The notes below the pieces were generated by a model. The model was not told the DNA's origin, made no database searches, and saw only the letters and a program-made list of their open reading frames with translations. A stretch of DNA of 64,000 nt from Fusarium oxysporum f. sp. lycopersici 4287. Taxonomy: Eukaryota; Ascomycota; Sordariomycetes; Hypocreales; Nectriaceae. The stretch spans positions 436,265 to 500,264 of the forward strand of contig NW_017264846.1 in NCBI RefSeq assembly GCF_000149955.1, read 5' to 3'. A program made the translations under genes and the position numbers. Positions 40,746 through 51,768 of the stretch are shown here, one piece after another. How positions within the stretch are numbered: the first letter of the stretch is position 1; each line of letters opens with the position of its first letter.

Positions 40746-43370
40746 CTAGGATAGGATAGGACCTTCCCCCGAGAACTGAAACAGTAAAACCCATCCAGAG
40801 CTACAGCCGAGGGCGATACTTGTTGCGATCGCTGATTTTACTGGACGATATTCAAACGGGAGCCAGAGCAGGTTTCGACCTCGATACGTGATCCATTTGC
40901 GGTCGGCGCTGATCCCGTAGCCTTGGCATTGGCATGGGTGAGGTTGTAGACTGGATGCAGGCGCAGTGGCAAACGAAGATGGGTGCGAGATCAGGTTGAG
41001 GTTAAACATGAGATTATCGGTAAGAAGATGTGTACCAGTTTTGTCGAAGCGGATAGTGTCGGCGACACTGCCTATAACGAGCGTCGCAAGGCATTGTACA
41101 GTCGTGGCATCCCATATCTTGGCGATCCTGTCGATTGACGCCGATGCAAGGCGCTGGCCATCCGGTGAGAAGACCACCGAGTTAACACAGCCGTGATGGC
41201 CTTCGAGCGTTGCCGTACACTCGCCAGTCGTGGCATCCCATATCTTGACAGTCCTGTCGCGTGATGCTGATGCGAGACGCTGGCCGTCGAGTGAGAACGC
41301 CACTGAGCAAACCTCATCATCATGGCCCCTGAGCGTCGCCATACAGTGGCCAGTCGTGGCATCCCATATCTTGACGGTCGTGTCGTGTGATGCCGATGCA
41401 AGACGCTGGCCATCCAGTGAGAAGACCACCGAGTGAACCCCACCTCCATGGCCTTCGAGCGTCGCCGTACAGTGTCCGGTCCCGATATCCCACATCTTAA
41501 CGGTCCCCTCGCGTGACGCTGATGCAAGGCGCTGGCCATCCGGTGAGAAGACCACCCAGTTAACCCCACCGTCATGGCCTTCAAGCGTCTCTAGACATGC
41601 ATCCCAATTCTCAGCTATGGTCGGTTTAGCTAGAATCCAGCTTGGCTCTTCCTCTTTGAACAATCTTCTCGTTACGCTACGCCGAGGGCTGAATGTAAGC
41701 GCGGACACATATGCCTGAAGGGGCGCATTCCTTATCGCCCGTCCATGTGCTAGGATAAATCGCCGTGCATCCCGTACGAAATCAAACAAGCGGGTTCCCT
41801 CTGACCCATTCTAGTAGAAATATAATCAGCATATTGGCTCTATATAACCACAAACATCAAACTACCTACCAGCAACGTCTCGAGCTTCGTCATCGCAACC
41901 ACACCTTTTGGTATTCTTCCGAGAAGGCTGAGCGCTTCCAGCCAGTAGAGATACTTCTTACTAAGAAACTGATGGACTGTGCCATCGTCTTGTAGGTCGT
42001 CGATAGGCATCAAAGTTCTATCCGAGACGGCAGCGCTTAGGTGGTCAACCCAGTAGAAGCACGAGTATCGCGCCGAGGCCAACGGGTTGGGATCAGGCTG
42101 GCGGACATCATCTATAGAGATGCCGGGATGGTGTAGATCGTACATGTCGCGCCGCAGGGACCTGGACATCACCAGCAGCGACCTCGAGAAGATGGTATGG
42201 TGCTGGTCCGTGGTGCCAGAAGGTACGATCTGGTTGGATGCCTTGTCAAGCAGGTATTCCTTCGCCGATTGATGCACAAAGTAAATGACACCTTTTCGAA
42301 GAGTCAAGAAAGAGCCACAGGATCCGATGGTCTCTTTCAACTCATCCTGGTCGAATTCCTCGAGCGACTCAACAAGAGATATCAGCTCCTTCAAGGTGAC
42401 GGGGCTGTATACGACCGACACAATAGCTAAGATCTGCTTGCACAGGCCCGCATCATCTGAGTTGATAATATGTTCCATCATTCGCTCATAAAGTTGATCA
42501 AGTCCTGCTGGGAATGACGTTAACTTCGTAAGCATATGCTGTCTTGGGACCCTAGGATCCGCAAGTTCTTTGCAGACTAAAGCTACCCAGAGAAAAGTGC
42601 CATTGGCATGAGACATCAAGTAGTGTTGGACAGCGTAGCGTATCTTGTCGTCGTAATTCTCTTCACATATCAATTGATCCACTTTGTGTCGGATGTACAC
42701 GTCAACTGCTTCGCAAATGGTGCTCCCAATGTCCTCAAGACACAGCTTGGCTGTGTGTGTTGCATTTCTGAGCCTCGGCCCAATGTCTGGGCAGTGGTTG
42801 CGGCTGGATACAATCCACTTGATATGGGAAGGCGACTTGAAAATAAAGTCAAGAAGCTCTGAGTGCTTCGTTTTGCACTCGTCAAGGGCATCGATGATCA
42901 AGACCACATCCTCCAGAGCTGGATCGTTCAGCATGTCCATGAATATATCGGTCAGAGGCGCCCAGGCATTGATGCTCTCAAAACGTTTCTCCTCTTGGGT
43001 ATCGTACTTCGTCCGTACGTAGGAAATGAGTGATGGTTGCTGGATGATGAGAAGGTAGATGAGGCCGCGCAGCACGCCCCGTGGCACTGCTCAATTGAGC
43101 CTCTGTAGCCTGACAGAAGAAATAAGACAGTCGTTTCGCAGACTCTTTCTCTAGCTCATCTATGATGCCGCAGAGGAGCATTGTCTTGCCTTTGCCGGGG
43201 TCGCCTTTGATCCAGAGCAGCCGGCTTTGCGGGTCGTCACGAAATCGCTGAAAGCGGTCGTTCTTGAGAATCCAGCAGTAGGAGCCCTTGAGCAGGCCGC
43301 CCTTTGTCTCCAGGATTCGCTGCTTGTCGTCGCGGGGGTCAGTCACGTATAGATGCTTCAGACATCGCAT
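40746..43370 (-). pseudogene. NACHT-WD40 NOD-like receptor (NLR), one frameshift
   Basis: Fungal NLR of the HET-E/NWD type, an intracellular receptor in allorecognition and defence. Minus strand: 43370-43081 carries CLKHLYVTDPRDDKQRIL and P-loop IKGDPGKGKTML; the same domain resumes in another frame from about 43080 (VLRGLIYLLIIQQPSLISYV, VVLIIDALDEC as Walker B, IVSSRN sensor). The shift lies at the C4 run 43077-43080, a one-base change in a homopolymer, so assembly error is possible. A 59-nt GT-AG intron (41811-41869) joins TKLETLL to NGSEGTRLFDFV in frame. Four WD40 repeats follow and a degenerate WD-like C-terminus ends at 40746. With only four repeats this propeller is incomplete unless degenerate blades take part. 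A possible upstream exon starts at ATG 43565. Confidence 0.85.
41094..41597 (-). repeat. Four tandem 42-codon WD40 repeats of high similarity
   Basis: Units of 126 bp, each beginning CxATLxGH and ending DATTG (or close). Framework residues are nearly constant (VVFSPDGQRLASAS, KIWDATTG), while differences concentrate just after the first GH (DGG, GGG, DDE, HGC with N/H/C/N) and at the REG/HDT/RDR/IDR positions. This is the pattern known for fungal NLRs whose repeats are homogenised by concerted evolution while ligand-facing positions diversify. Confidence 0.85.
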
Positions 43371-44192
43371 GTTCTTGACGCCTGGGAACTTTGTCTTTGC
43401 AAACCATTCTAACAGCTGACTTTATCTTATAGAAGGGCCAACAAGTTAATTCCACTTGCCTTGGTCGGGCGGTCCGCCGAAGTCGATAATCTGATGGTCA
43501 ACAGTCAAGGTGCTAGCGACAACCCCTGCGTTTCCGGACAAGGTTATATCCTTTTCATTCGCCATTATAAAGACGCGAAATAAAAGTATTATGGACGAGC
43601 CAAAGGCAACGGACTGGTACACAGGGTGGAAAGAGGCAATCGGCCGGGAAGACTCCTAGAGACTCGGATCAGAGGATGGGCGACTTTCAGACTGGCTCCA
43701 AGACCAACCAAAGGTGCAGTAAAAGCGCGTCAACCCTGAACAAAAATGAGAAACCTGGGCTCTTCAATCGAGGGGGGTGCCAAAACATCACGGACTGGTC
43801 TCGCTTTGACACAACCATACGGGACCAAGCGCTGGGAAGCTGTATATAAATAAACGTCAAAGCATGACCAACAGGCTACATGGCCGTAACAATTCCTGCA
43901 CTATTAAGAGAAAGATATTCCGTTAGCCGGCTAGACACGCGAAGATGGAGCTAAAGGAAGATTGGAGGGGCAGCTGGTTATATTTCGTCATAATAAAGTG
44001 GCCTGTCAGCCACCATGACAACCCACCCACCGGGACATAGCTGCTGAGCAAGAACGCAGCATCCGAATACGAATTGAGCTGCATCGGGATGAGGGCGAGT
44101 ATCCCTTTGAGCGGCACAGCCCTCCAACGAGGCCACGACAAGGGTATGGGCCAATCAAAATGACTGAAACTAGTAGTACTTCTCCGCACATA
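43371..44192. other. Upstream region of the NLR and spacer
   Basis: Minus strand from ATG 43565 encodes MANEKDITLSGNAGVVAST and then TLTVDHQIIDFGGPPDQ before a possible GC or GT donor at about 43460. In-frame sequence LLEWFAKTKFPGVKN precedes the ATG at 43370. This may be the true first exon, but I could not find a splice that joins the frames cleanly. Beyond 43570 nothing was recognised. Confidence 0.35.
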
Positions 44193-45115
44193 CTAACTTA
44201 TATGGTGATAGAAGTCCCAGCAGTTCTGATTGTTACAAATCACTACCTCGCACACTTTGTAGGCGTATCGGGTGTGCTTCCGTTACTTGCTTTGTGCATT
44301 TCCCGTTATCGGCTGCAGATAGCTTCCTTTGGCATTCCTCTTCTTACAAGGTTGACGCTGCCCCTGCTTGAGGCCTTTGCAAGTTAGGCAAGCCGATTTG
44401 ATGCCCCTGTGGAAATGATTGACATCTCTTTGTATGTGTTTTTGCCGTGTTTTCAGATCGTCAATGTCCTCTTCCTTCCCTGTACGATTTCTCTTCCTTG
44501 CCTGACCTTCCTGTTCATATGTGATACAAATCGCATCGTAGATGCATTTCTTGTAGTCTTTGAGAGTTATATAGGGCTTCCAGTTAGGGCACGGCGTTGT
44601 AAGCTGTAAAATGAAGCTATTCACAAGGGCTACTTCAAGAAGGAAACCCCAAAGAAGCGCCTGCCAAGGGCCACGCCGAAAATACTGCTTATAGCTGATA
44701 TATGCCCTTAACTAGTCGCCTCGGTCAACGTGATTCATCTGACAGTTATAAATAGCGGCAACCATTGGTATTGGGATGATTTTGAAGGCATCACCACCAA
44801 AGATTTGCTATATAGCTTGTAATTACATGCACTTATTAGCTGGCTTTCTTTCCTTTTCTGTACATTCCTTATTAGCACCGGTATGGATAGTTAAAAGGAA
44901 GAGCATAAGCCTATTATCTCTCTATAAATTACGAGACCTAGGAAACCGGGAACAAGATAAGTTATAAGACAAACATAAATAAATACATCTAAGGCACGTA
45001 CAAGGCCGTCCACTGTAGGAATATCTCTTATCTCGTTATACTGAAGGGTAGAAATAGGCATAAAAATCTGGAAGAATTCAAGTCGTTCCTGGGGCAGAGG
45101 GTTGATGTGAAAATC
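44193..45115 (-). pseudogene. piggyBac-like transposase relic (DDE_Tnp_1_7)
   Basis: Minus strand. Near 45100: FHINPLPQERLEFFQIFMPI, matching the N-terminal L-x-x-F-x-x-F region. Then, after a gap, IPMVAAIYNCQMNHVDRGD, a TAG where the family has Gln, and LRAYISYKQYFRRGPWQALL followed by WGFLLEVALVNSFILQ, the diagnostic piggyBac core. The frame continues (44283-44624) through CLTCKGLKQGQRQPCKKRNA to a TAA, then RYAYKVCEVVICNNQNCWDF, the C-terminal Cys-rich domain, ending at 44193. Stops at expected Gln codons suggest RIP. The middle catalytic part is missing or unrecognisable. Confidence 0.72.
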
Positions 45116-46187
45116 ACGATATTCTATGTTAAGGCACGAAGTTGTGGCCGGCTTCTTCCGCCGGGGAAACTGGCACTCCGATGGGATCTTCAGCCCCTCG
45201 CTGAGAGTGTGTGGAAGCTATAGTTATCGAAGTAATAGCTATCTTGTGTTTGATGGAATTACTTGGGAAGTCATAGTTTTAATAAATAATGATTTGTATG
45301 TGATTTGCTAGTAAATGCTTCCTTGAACGAACCTCTCGTACCCCGCTTGTACTAGCTGTATTATCTATGGGATGTGGGGCGAGTGACTTGTTGGCGCCTT
45401 GTATCATTTACAAATATATCGAAAGATTTCTTTCGAGTTCAACAGCTCCGCAATTGTGCCTTTATGGATTTTTATGTCGGTCTCTTAGCCTGTCTCTGTC
45501 ATAAGACCAAACGCCTGACGAGATTAATCTGTATCAGAATGTCTGAGATTTTGGTTGTGGTTTTCAATTGCGATGGTGCTCATAAACCCAAGCCAAAACT
45601 CAGTGATTTGTGGCTACACTTCGGATTTACCGAGGTAAATGATGCTATTGAACACCGTGCGATGAGCTGATACGAGGCGAGTGATTGCTATTGGGAGGAG
45701 CGAAGCACAATCTGATGTTATAATTATTCCGTCTTACCGCATTAAGAAAGTTCATAATCATTCACAAAAACACGAATCATATTCTCTCCCAGCATACTAT
45801 CGATGATTTGCATGCGATGATGAGGAATAATAATGGATAATTAGGCTTTTATATTCATTATGACGTGGTTGTGATTCACCTGATCATATGATCGTGGCTG
45901 ATGCATGATGCACTTGGAGCGGATATAAGCTTTCAAAACAACAGTATCACCTTTCTCGTGGTAGTTAGAGTCATATTAAGCTTCCTGTGATGATGAGCAT
46001 CACACCCCCAATTTTATATCTCTCTATTAACGCGATCGGTTCATTTTTGATCGAGCTTTATTTCCATGTCATCATCGATCCAGGGGAAAGGAATGCTGTG
46101 GCCTGCATCTCTATTCCGTTCAGATCTCTCAGCCTTCTCCGGTCTCTCGGTATATCCATATCTTTAACCTCCCACGTTCCAGAGAAA
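45116..46187. other. Intergenic; promoter of the HIG1 gene
   Basis: AT-rich with scattered short frames, none convincing. An in-frame extension upstream of 46188 (from 45987) exists but has no family-like sequence. Confidence 0.35.
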
Positions 46188-46769
46188 ATGCATACCAAAG
46201 TGATTGCACAGGACGAAGAGGACCAGTATTACCGCTCCATTTTGCGGGAAGGGATCAAAACCGGCGTTTCTGGCCTCGCATTCGGCATTGCATTGGCAAC
46301 AGGTCTACATCGTTTCTATTCCCCGTTCAGACAATTACCCCTCTACGTCAAGAGCACCACTTGCATCTACCCCGGAATGCTCACTATCAGCATTGGCGCA
46401 AACCGAGCATCTCATGCCTTTCAATCATACCTGCACCCTGAACTGAGGAGATACGAAGACGAGGCCGAACAGCAGGTCAAAAGAATTTATGCTGAAGAGT
46501 CTCCGGGACAGCGAGCAAAAGATTGGCTGTATGATCATCGATTTCAAGTTCTTGGAGGAACATGGGCTATCACGATGGCGGTCGCTCTCACGAATATGAG
46601 ACGGGACCATTCAACCAGGGGCGCCAGGAAACTTGTCCAGGCTCGAGTTGTTGCACAGGCGTCGACGCTGGCTGCTCTTTTACTAACAGCGGTCCTCGAA
46701 GCTAAAGATAGGAAAGAAGGCAGAGGGAAATACCAGAAGGTGATCGTAGTCAACCGTCGCAAAGAGTAA
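46188..46769 (+). CDS. HIG1-domain protein, Rcf2-like respiratory supercomplex factor
   Basis: 193 aa from ATG 46188 (MHTKVIAQDEEDQYYRSILR). Two hydrophobic segments in the N-terminal half (TGVSGLAFGIALATGL and a weaker one around CIYPGMLTISIGANRASHAF) and a C-terminal HIG1-type hairpin, DHRFQVLGGTWAITMAVALT then VVAQASTLAALLLTAVLEAK. The Q-x-x-G...Q-A/R-x-x-A-Q pattern is typical of HIG1 proteins, which act in the mitochondrial inner membrane and assist cytochrome c oxidase and supercomplex assembly. No intron. The longer frame from 45987 was rejected because its extra residues do not resemble the family. It is smaller than yeast Rcf2 but has the same layout; a paralog rather than the core gene is possible. 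Confidence 0.75.
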   Translation: MHTKVIAQDEEDQYYRSILREGIKTGVSGLAFGIALATGLHRFYSPFRQLPLYVKSTTCIYPGMLTISIGANRASHAFQSYLHPELRRYEDEAEQQVKRIYAEESPGQRAKDWLYDHRFQVLGGTWAITMAVALTNMRRDHSTRGARKLVQARVVAQASTLAALLLTAVLEAKDRKEGRGKYQKVIVVNRRKE

Positions 46770-47149
46770 CACAGTCAGGTCTCGAAGACATATCGAGTCG
46801 CCCCTCGCGCGCTGGAACAAACCCATGGAACTGGGAGGCTAGTCTTGACTGCCAGGCATCTGGTTTTATCGCGGTGGCTGGAAAATGCCAGATACTAAAG
46901 AGCCCTTTATATTCACGGCAGACGTGGGCCAGCAACTTGTAGTTATGCATCAACAGTATCAGTCTCAATTCATTGTGTACAAATGAGGGAAACCATCAGG
47001 GCTTGGGTAAGCGAATATTCAACAAGTATATTACATGGTCCTGAAAAAAAAAATGAAAAAAAAAAAAAAAAAAACTTCTCTTTTCCCAACTTTCGCATAG
47101 TCAACTCCGTCTCGTCAATGATGGCTACCGCAATGATGGCATACGCGGC
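46770..47149. other. Spacer with a long A-tract
   Basis: At about 47046-47074 two A runs (10 and about 20) are separated by TG, the kind of tail left by retroposition or slippage. No gene. Confidence 0.3.
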
Positions 47150-47731
47150 GTGGCCAATTCGCCCCACAACCCCATCCACATCCCGGTGCAGGATACGGGG
47201 CCCTACAAGCTGGCCAACCATGGTATCCCTGCCCGCAGCCAGGGCAGTGACTCACAAGCCAGGGGCACCCAAGGGGCGGTAGCCCTATGCCGATGGGAGC
47301 AGCCGATGAGGGAGCGCCGACCCTTGCAGTCGGAACGTTGTCTCCCGGAGCCGAAAGAGGGTTCTGCCACCACCAGCACGGGGCAGGCGACCACCGTTGC
47401 CACGGATCGAGACGGACTTCATTCTGTGCCGTGTCACCCGGGAGTTCTTTCTGCTGGGAAGTCGTGTCTTCGCTTTTCTGAATATTCGGCTCGGTGTTCG
47501 GCATTCTTCAGGGTGCAGTTCTCTAGCTGGATATGTGCTTCCGTCTTGCGGCGATTTGAAGTTATGGGCGGGCAAGGTACGCGAGAGCTTGACGTTTGTC
47601 TTTTATATCTGGGCTCGGCATTCTCCACCTGGGGCGGGACGTTGGGCTGGTTTATGTGGATGGCTGTGTGGAAAAAGACGCCTGACCCCATGTATCGTTC
47701 CGTCGCAACAGAGACGAAGCCGCTAAATTAG
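47150..47731. other. GC-rich island with overlapping open frames on both strands
   Basis: Long frames exist on the plus strand (47150-47731, 47397-47726) and the minus strand (47115-47504, 47285-47575, 47434-47691). None has a recognisable domain; the minus frame has Cys/Pro/Trp-rich composition (CPGCGQGYHGWPACRAPYP). High GC alone could keep all frames open. A decayed or unknown gene is possible, but I do not call a product. Confidence 0.3.
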
Positions 47732-48898
47732 CTAAAGTCAATAATGATCTGATGCTGCAGTGGAAAGATGGAAGACCGCCCTGCGAAACACCTAACTAAT
47801 CACATTCTAATTGCGTATATCTCGGGTCTTTCCGGATTGTGCAGTGTTATTGGCTGCCTCTACCCCGCACTGAAGTCTAGCCTCGACCAATCACATAAGT
47901 GATTTAATAGCTACACTCGCACTAACATCTTAGACGCCTGTCTCAATCGTGATTGACCAAGTCAGTTGCGAAAAATGACTCGCATACGACATTGTAACTA
48001 GATTCACAAAGCCTCAAACTAAGAAGTACAGTCACAAAGCTTGGAGACGAACACTGCTTACGTCTTTGCTTAGCTGCTTGTCACAACATAGCATTCCGGT
48101 CAGTACGAACACGAGATACGGTCGAATCAGGTCCATCAACCCATTGCATTGATGAAGGGGAAAAAAGCTTTATGCACGGCATGTGCTCCACTTCGATGCT
48201 AGGTAAGCTGTGGAAACTACAACATCTTCCCACTCATGACTTAAGAAAAATGTAATCGAGTTGTGTAGAGATGGTGTTAATAGATATGTACTGGCAGCTT
48301 GTGCCACATCGTATACGGATAATTTTTCCATTAATTGGTGTGTGTGTTGTTCATGTGTGTATCCGCCCACTCCCCTCCGTCTACCTCCATCTCTGCATCC
48401 AAGTGGGTTCATACAGTGGTGTGAGATAAGTTTGATGATCTTTGAAGGTACCGAAAGAGTCCGGTCTAGCCGTGTGTATAACGTTCATGACTTGTTAGTT
48501 AAGCCACTAGTCACACGAGATCCAACCTTGGTTTCGACGGGCTATTATTATTAAGCTCCTCAAACCCTTCTTTTCCCCCCCTCTTTTTTTATGTTACGAA
48601 CCCTGATTCTCTGATGTGTCTCATTGAATGTGTATATATTCGAGGTTGAGTTGCTTCCCCGCTCCAAGTCCCATATACATCTTTATGCTGGGTCCCACTG
48701 GTGTATCACTGCTATAGCGATCGCACGCCCCATTATGTAAAATACACAACGTGACATTCTTCCATTTCAGTTCTCAATATTCTCTTACATATCCACCCAT
48801 CCGTCCATCCATCCACTCCTGTCCCAGATGATGGGTTCTCTCCCTAGCTTACATACAACCCATCACCCAATCCATTCACAGCCCTTCGCCTGGATGAT
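47732..48898. promoter_or_regulatory. Upstream region of the Zn2Cys6 gene
   Basis: No gene. The last 150 bp before the start are pyrimidine-rich and contain an imperfect CATC microsatellite (about 48794-48817), usual for fungal promoters or leaders. Confidence 0.35.
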
Positions 48899-50034
48899 AT
48901 GTCGCCTCAGCCTGTTTCGCATATAATAGGCACAAAAGCTACAATGGGGACAGGTAGCCCGACTTCCCCTCTTGTCGAGGACCATAAATCAACCCTCTCG
49001 CGAAAGAGTATATCATCAAGTACCAAGTCGGTCAAGCCTATGCAGCGCCCCTCCAAGCGAGCCAGCTCAAGCGCTGCCACAATTCACCGCCACGACCATA
49101 TCCCACATAAAACTGGCATGGACGGTCGGAATAAGCGTGTGTGGAAGGCTTGTGAACGATGTCGAATGAAGAAGACTAAGGCATGTTTTCTGGTACTTAC
49201 CTTCTCAACCCCCTACCTTTATTAACACGGAGTTAAGTGTGACGGTGAGTTCCCATGCAGGCGATGCAAGGACGACAGCCTAGTTTGCACCGCTGGTGTA
49301 CGAAAGAAGACGAAAAACAAGCAGGTGCCTAGCAGGTACGTATGCAAAAGTTCATAGTGTTCCCCATTTTACTTATATGCTACAGTTACGCCGAGGTTCT
49401 CGAGAACACACAATACGCTCTCATTACTACCGTCCATGAGCTTTACTCCATGGTCCGAAATAACCAATCCTGGGACTTGGGTGAGCCCGAACTCGATGAC
49501 CGCGGCCAACCCGTGATCCACAACATCGTCCAGAAGCTCGGCTGCATCCGCCTGAACAAAGATGTCGACCTTCCCGTGCACTCAGTATTCCCTAAGGATG
49601 AAGCCCGAACAGCTAAGCTAGTGCGAGAGCACAACGATCGACGAAAGAAATACAAACCTCAAACGGAGATTATCAAGGACGCGAATTCTTCCGCGTGCAA
49701 CCGAACCGAGGGAGCGTCATCATCGGAGCTCAATCACTCCGACATTGAGCACGATTACCGAAAGGCCGGCGTTTGTAACACTGATGCCTTGACCCTCTTA
49801 CCACAGGGCTTCACAGGCAGCGTCGATTGCGATTTTGCTCCTCAGCCACCCGTGATTGGCGCTTCGACTCTATTCCCCTCGCGAGCCCCCGCGATGAGCA
49901 ACTTCCCCGCTTGGTCTATCGCCCAGCCCCAGCATAGCGACCTCACCATACAATTCTTACAACGACGAAACGACATGATGACGAACATGGATCTGTTGAA
50001 TCAGGGTCATGGGAATCAGAATTCGGCACCATGA
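48899..50034 (+). CDS. Zn(II)2Cys6 transcription factor, three exons
   Basis: Exons 48899-49180, 49238-49335 and 49386-50034 give 342 aa. The zinc cluster is built across the first intron: CERCRMKKTK then CDGEFPCRRCKDDSLVC, the exact C-x2-C-x6-C-x5-C-x2-C-x6-C pattern. The first intron begins with GC (AAG|GCATGT), an uncommon GC-AG intron; the second (49336-49385, GTACGT...CTACAG) is canonical. A Ser-rich N-terminus precedes the cluster; after it come NTQYALITTVHELYSMVRNN and QKLGCIRLNKDVDLPVHSVF, then a low-complexity tail. The protein is short and lacks the large fungal_trans domain. It belongs to a group I believe is widespread in Pezizomycotina; the target is unknown. Confidence 0.8.
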
Positions 50035-51503
50035 AGCCTCAAGCCCTCTCATGTCCCAATTCAGAAGTGATGCTAGGCGTGGGTGAGCCCATGATATATT
50101 CTGGCTACGGCGACGAATCTATGCGGTCATGAACCCTAACGACTCTCGACTCTGTAGTATTATCCGTTGGCTCATGCGGGGCAAGCCCCGGGGAGCCAAC
50201 TAAGCTAGCTTAGTCGGCCCCTAACGTGTGCGACATCCACGGGGCCCGAATTTTGGTGATTTGTGGTATTTTTGATCTTCAGGCCCTTGTGAGATGTCTA
50301 CGCACGTGGATCCAAGACAGAATTAGTAAGTTGAGGCTTCTCGTAATGACGGTTTGACTATTAACTATCTGTGAGCTAGGGAGGTGACCAGGCTGGTGAA
50401 TCTATCTACCAATGTAGATGAAATGTAGATGTAGATAGTTGTAAATCTATATCTATCCATCTACCGAATGACATGCGGGTCATCTAGCGATCTGCCGGGA
50501 GGTGCGGTACTTAGACGAAGTGTTGATAGATGCCAAGGCCGCTGGTAAGATTAGGGGAGGTAGTTGTACTTTCCGGTATTAATGGCATCCTCCTGTACAG
50601 AAGTATCGGTACTCCCACAATCCCTTCCCCAACCGTCCCCTTACTACCATTCCCCGCCACTTAAAGCATAGCACAAAAAATCACCGCTCCATACAAATCC
50701 TACCATTTTATTTGCACCGTATTTTAGCATAATGAAGCCATTCGCGAAAGAAAAAACTGTAGTGTATTACTGGAGGGACCGGTCCGGCAAGCGGCCCGCC
50801 AAAGGAAGCCTGGAGGAACTGTGCTAGCGTGATGAAGCTGGTGAAGAAGGGCTGCTTGTAGGTATTATCAGTAAGATGGTGGATTTTGTTGAATAGGTGC
50901 TGGGGCCTCACGTGCAAGCAGGGATACTTTAAGATTACAGCCGAAATGGTAAAACCTCTAAGGGGCAGATTTCAACAAAACACAACATGAATACACACCA
51001 ATTCACATCAATGAACCGAATACACGTAATGTCCAACAGATTTAAGGTGTTACGATGACCTGGGTCGAGACCAGGCGGTCACCCGTGGCAGAACCCTGGG
51101 CCCCATTTTTAACGGGAACTGTCAAAGCTGTTGCGCGCGACTTCAGCGGATCGGAGCACCACTCCAACGGATCACCAGTGATTCATGGGAATCATCAGCG
51201 ATTCCTATGGCACCCCCTCCAATCCAGTCGAGAACCATAGATATATATACACTCATTTTCACTCTTCAGTAGTAAGTCCAGTGTAACGCACTTAGTATAT
51301 AAGACATTCATTTAGCACTTTCCTAGATAGATAGTGTGACAGCTATCAATGTACAATTTTACTATTACTACATCATGACTTATAATGCTTAATATAACGT
51401 CATAATCCATTAGATTATACACTCCTAAGTCTGGGACCTACTGTAGATATAGGTTAGACCCGACCATCACAGAAAGGTTATGTTTTTAGTCAATACCGGC
51501 AAT
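50035..51503. other. Intergenic with a structured dyad element
   Basis: No gene. Holds the palindromes described separately (50169-50224) and a TCTA/TAGA-rich low-complexity stretch around 50400-50465. Toward 51503 it approaches the end of the Helitron 2 companion; Helitron termini were not found. Confidence 0.35.
50169..50224. repeat. Hairpin and 16-bp perfect palindrome
   Basis: CGGGGCAAGCCCCG forms a 6-bp stem around AA, framed by GGCTC and GAGCC. Directly after it ACTAAGCTAGCTTAGT (50199-50214) is a perfect palindrome, extended by GCC/GGC on either side across one mismatched pair. The two structures are adjacent in about 55 bp of non-coding DNA. Could be a transposon end, a binding site or a terminator-like structure; undecided. 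Confidence 0.5.
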
Positions 51504-51768
51504 CTAGTCATATAACTGTGCCCTCCTTTTTCTTGCTGTGGTTCTCTTGCTTCGTATTGGCTCAGGAGTGCTTTGTTGCTTCCTCTTACGTGTGGGAGTA
51601 GGGGAAGTAGGATCGAGTTGGTCATCCAACATTTGCTTTGTGTCTGAACCATTTTCCGTACAATCGCTATCTGAATCGCCAGTTAGCTCAAGGAAGAGGT
51701 TTAGAAGGGACAAGCCATACCCGAACTTGGAATTGGAAGCACTGGATTAACGTCAATTGTGGTTGGAG

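Noticed and set aside
45374..45670. 98-codon plus-strand frame opposite the piggyBac relic region
   Set aside because: No motif, and neighbouring DNA is decayed transposon on the other strand.
47115..47731. Overlapping long frames in the GC-rich island as real genes
   Set aside because: Frames are open on both strands together, none shows a domain or a conserved-looking motif; GC content explains it.
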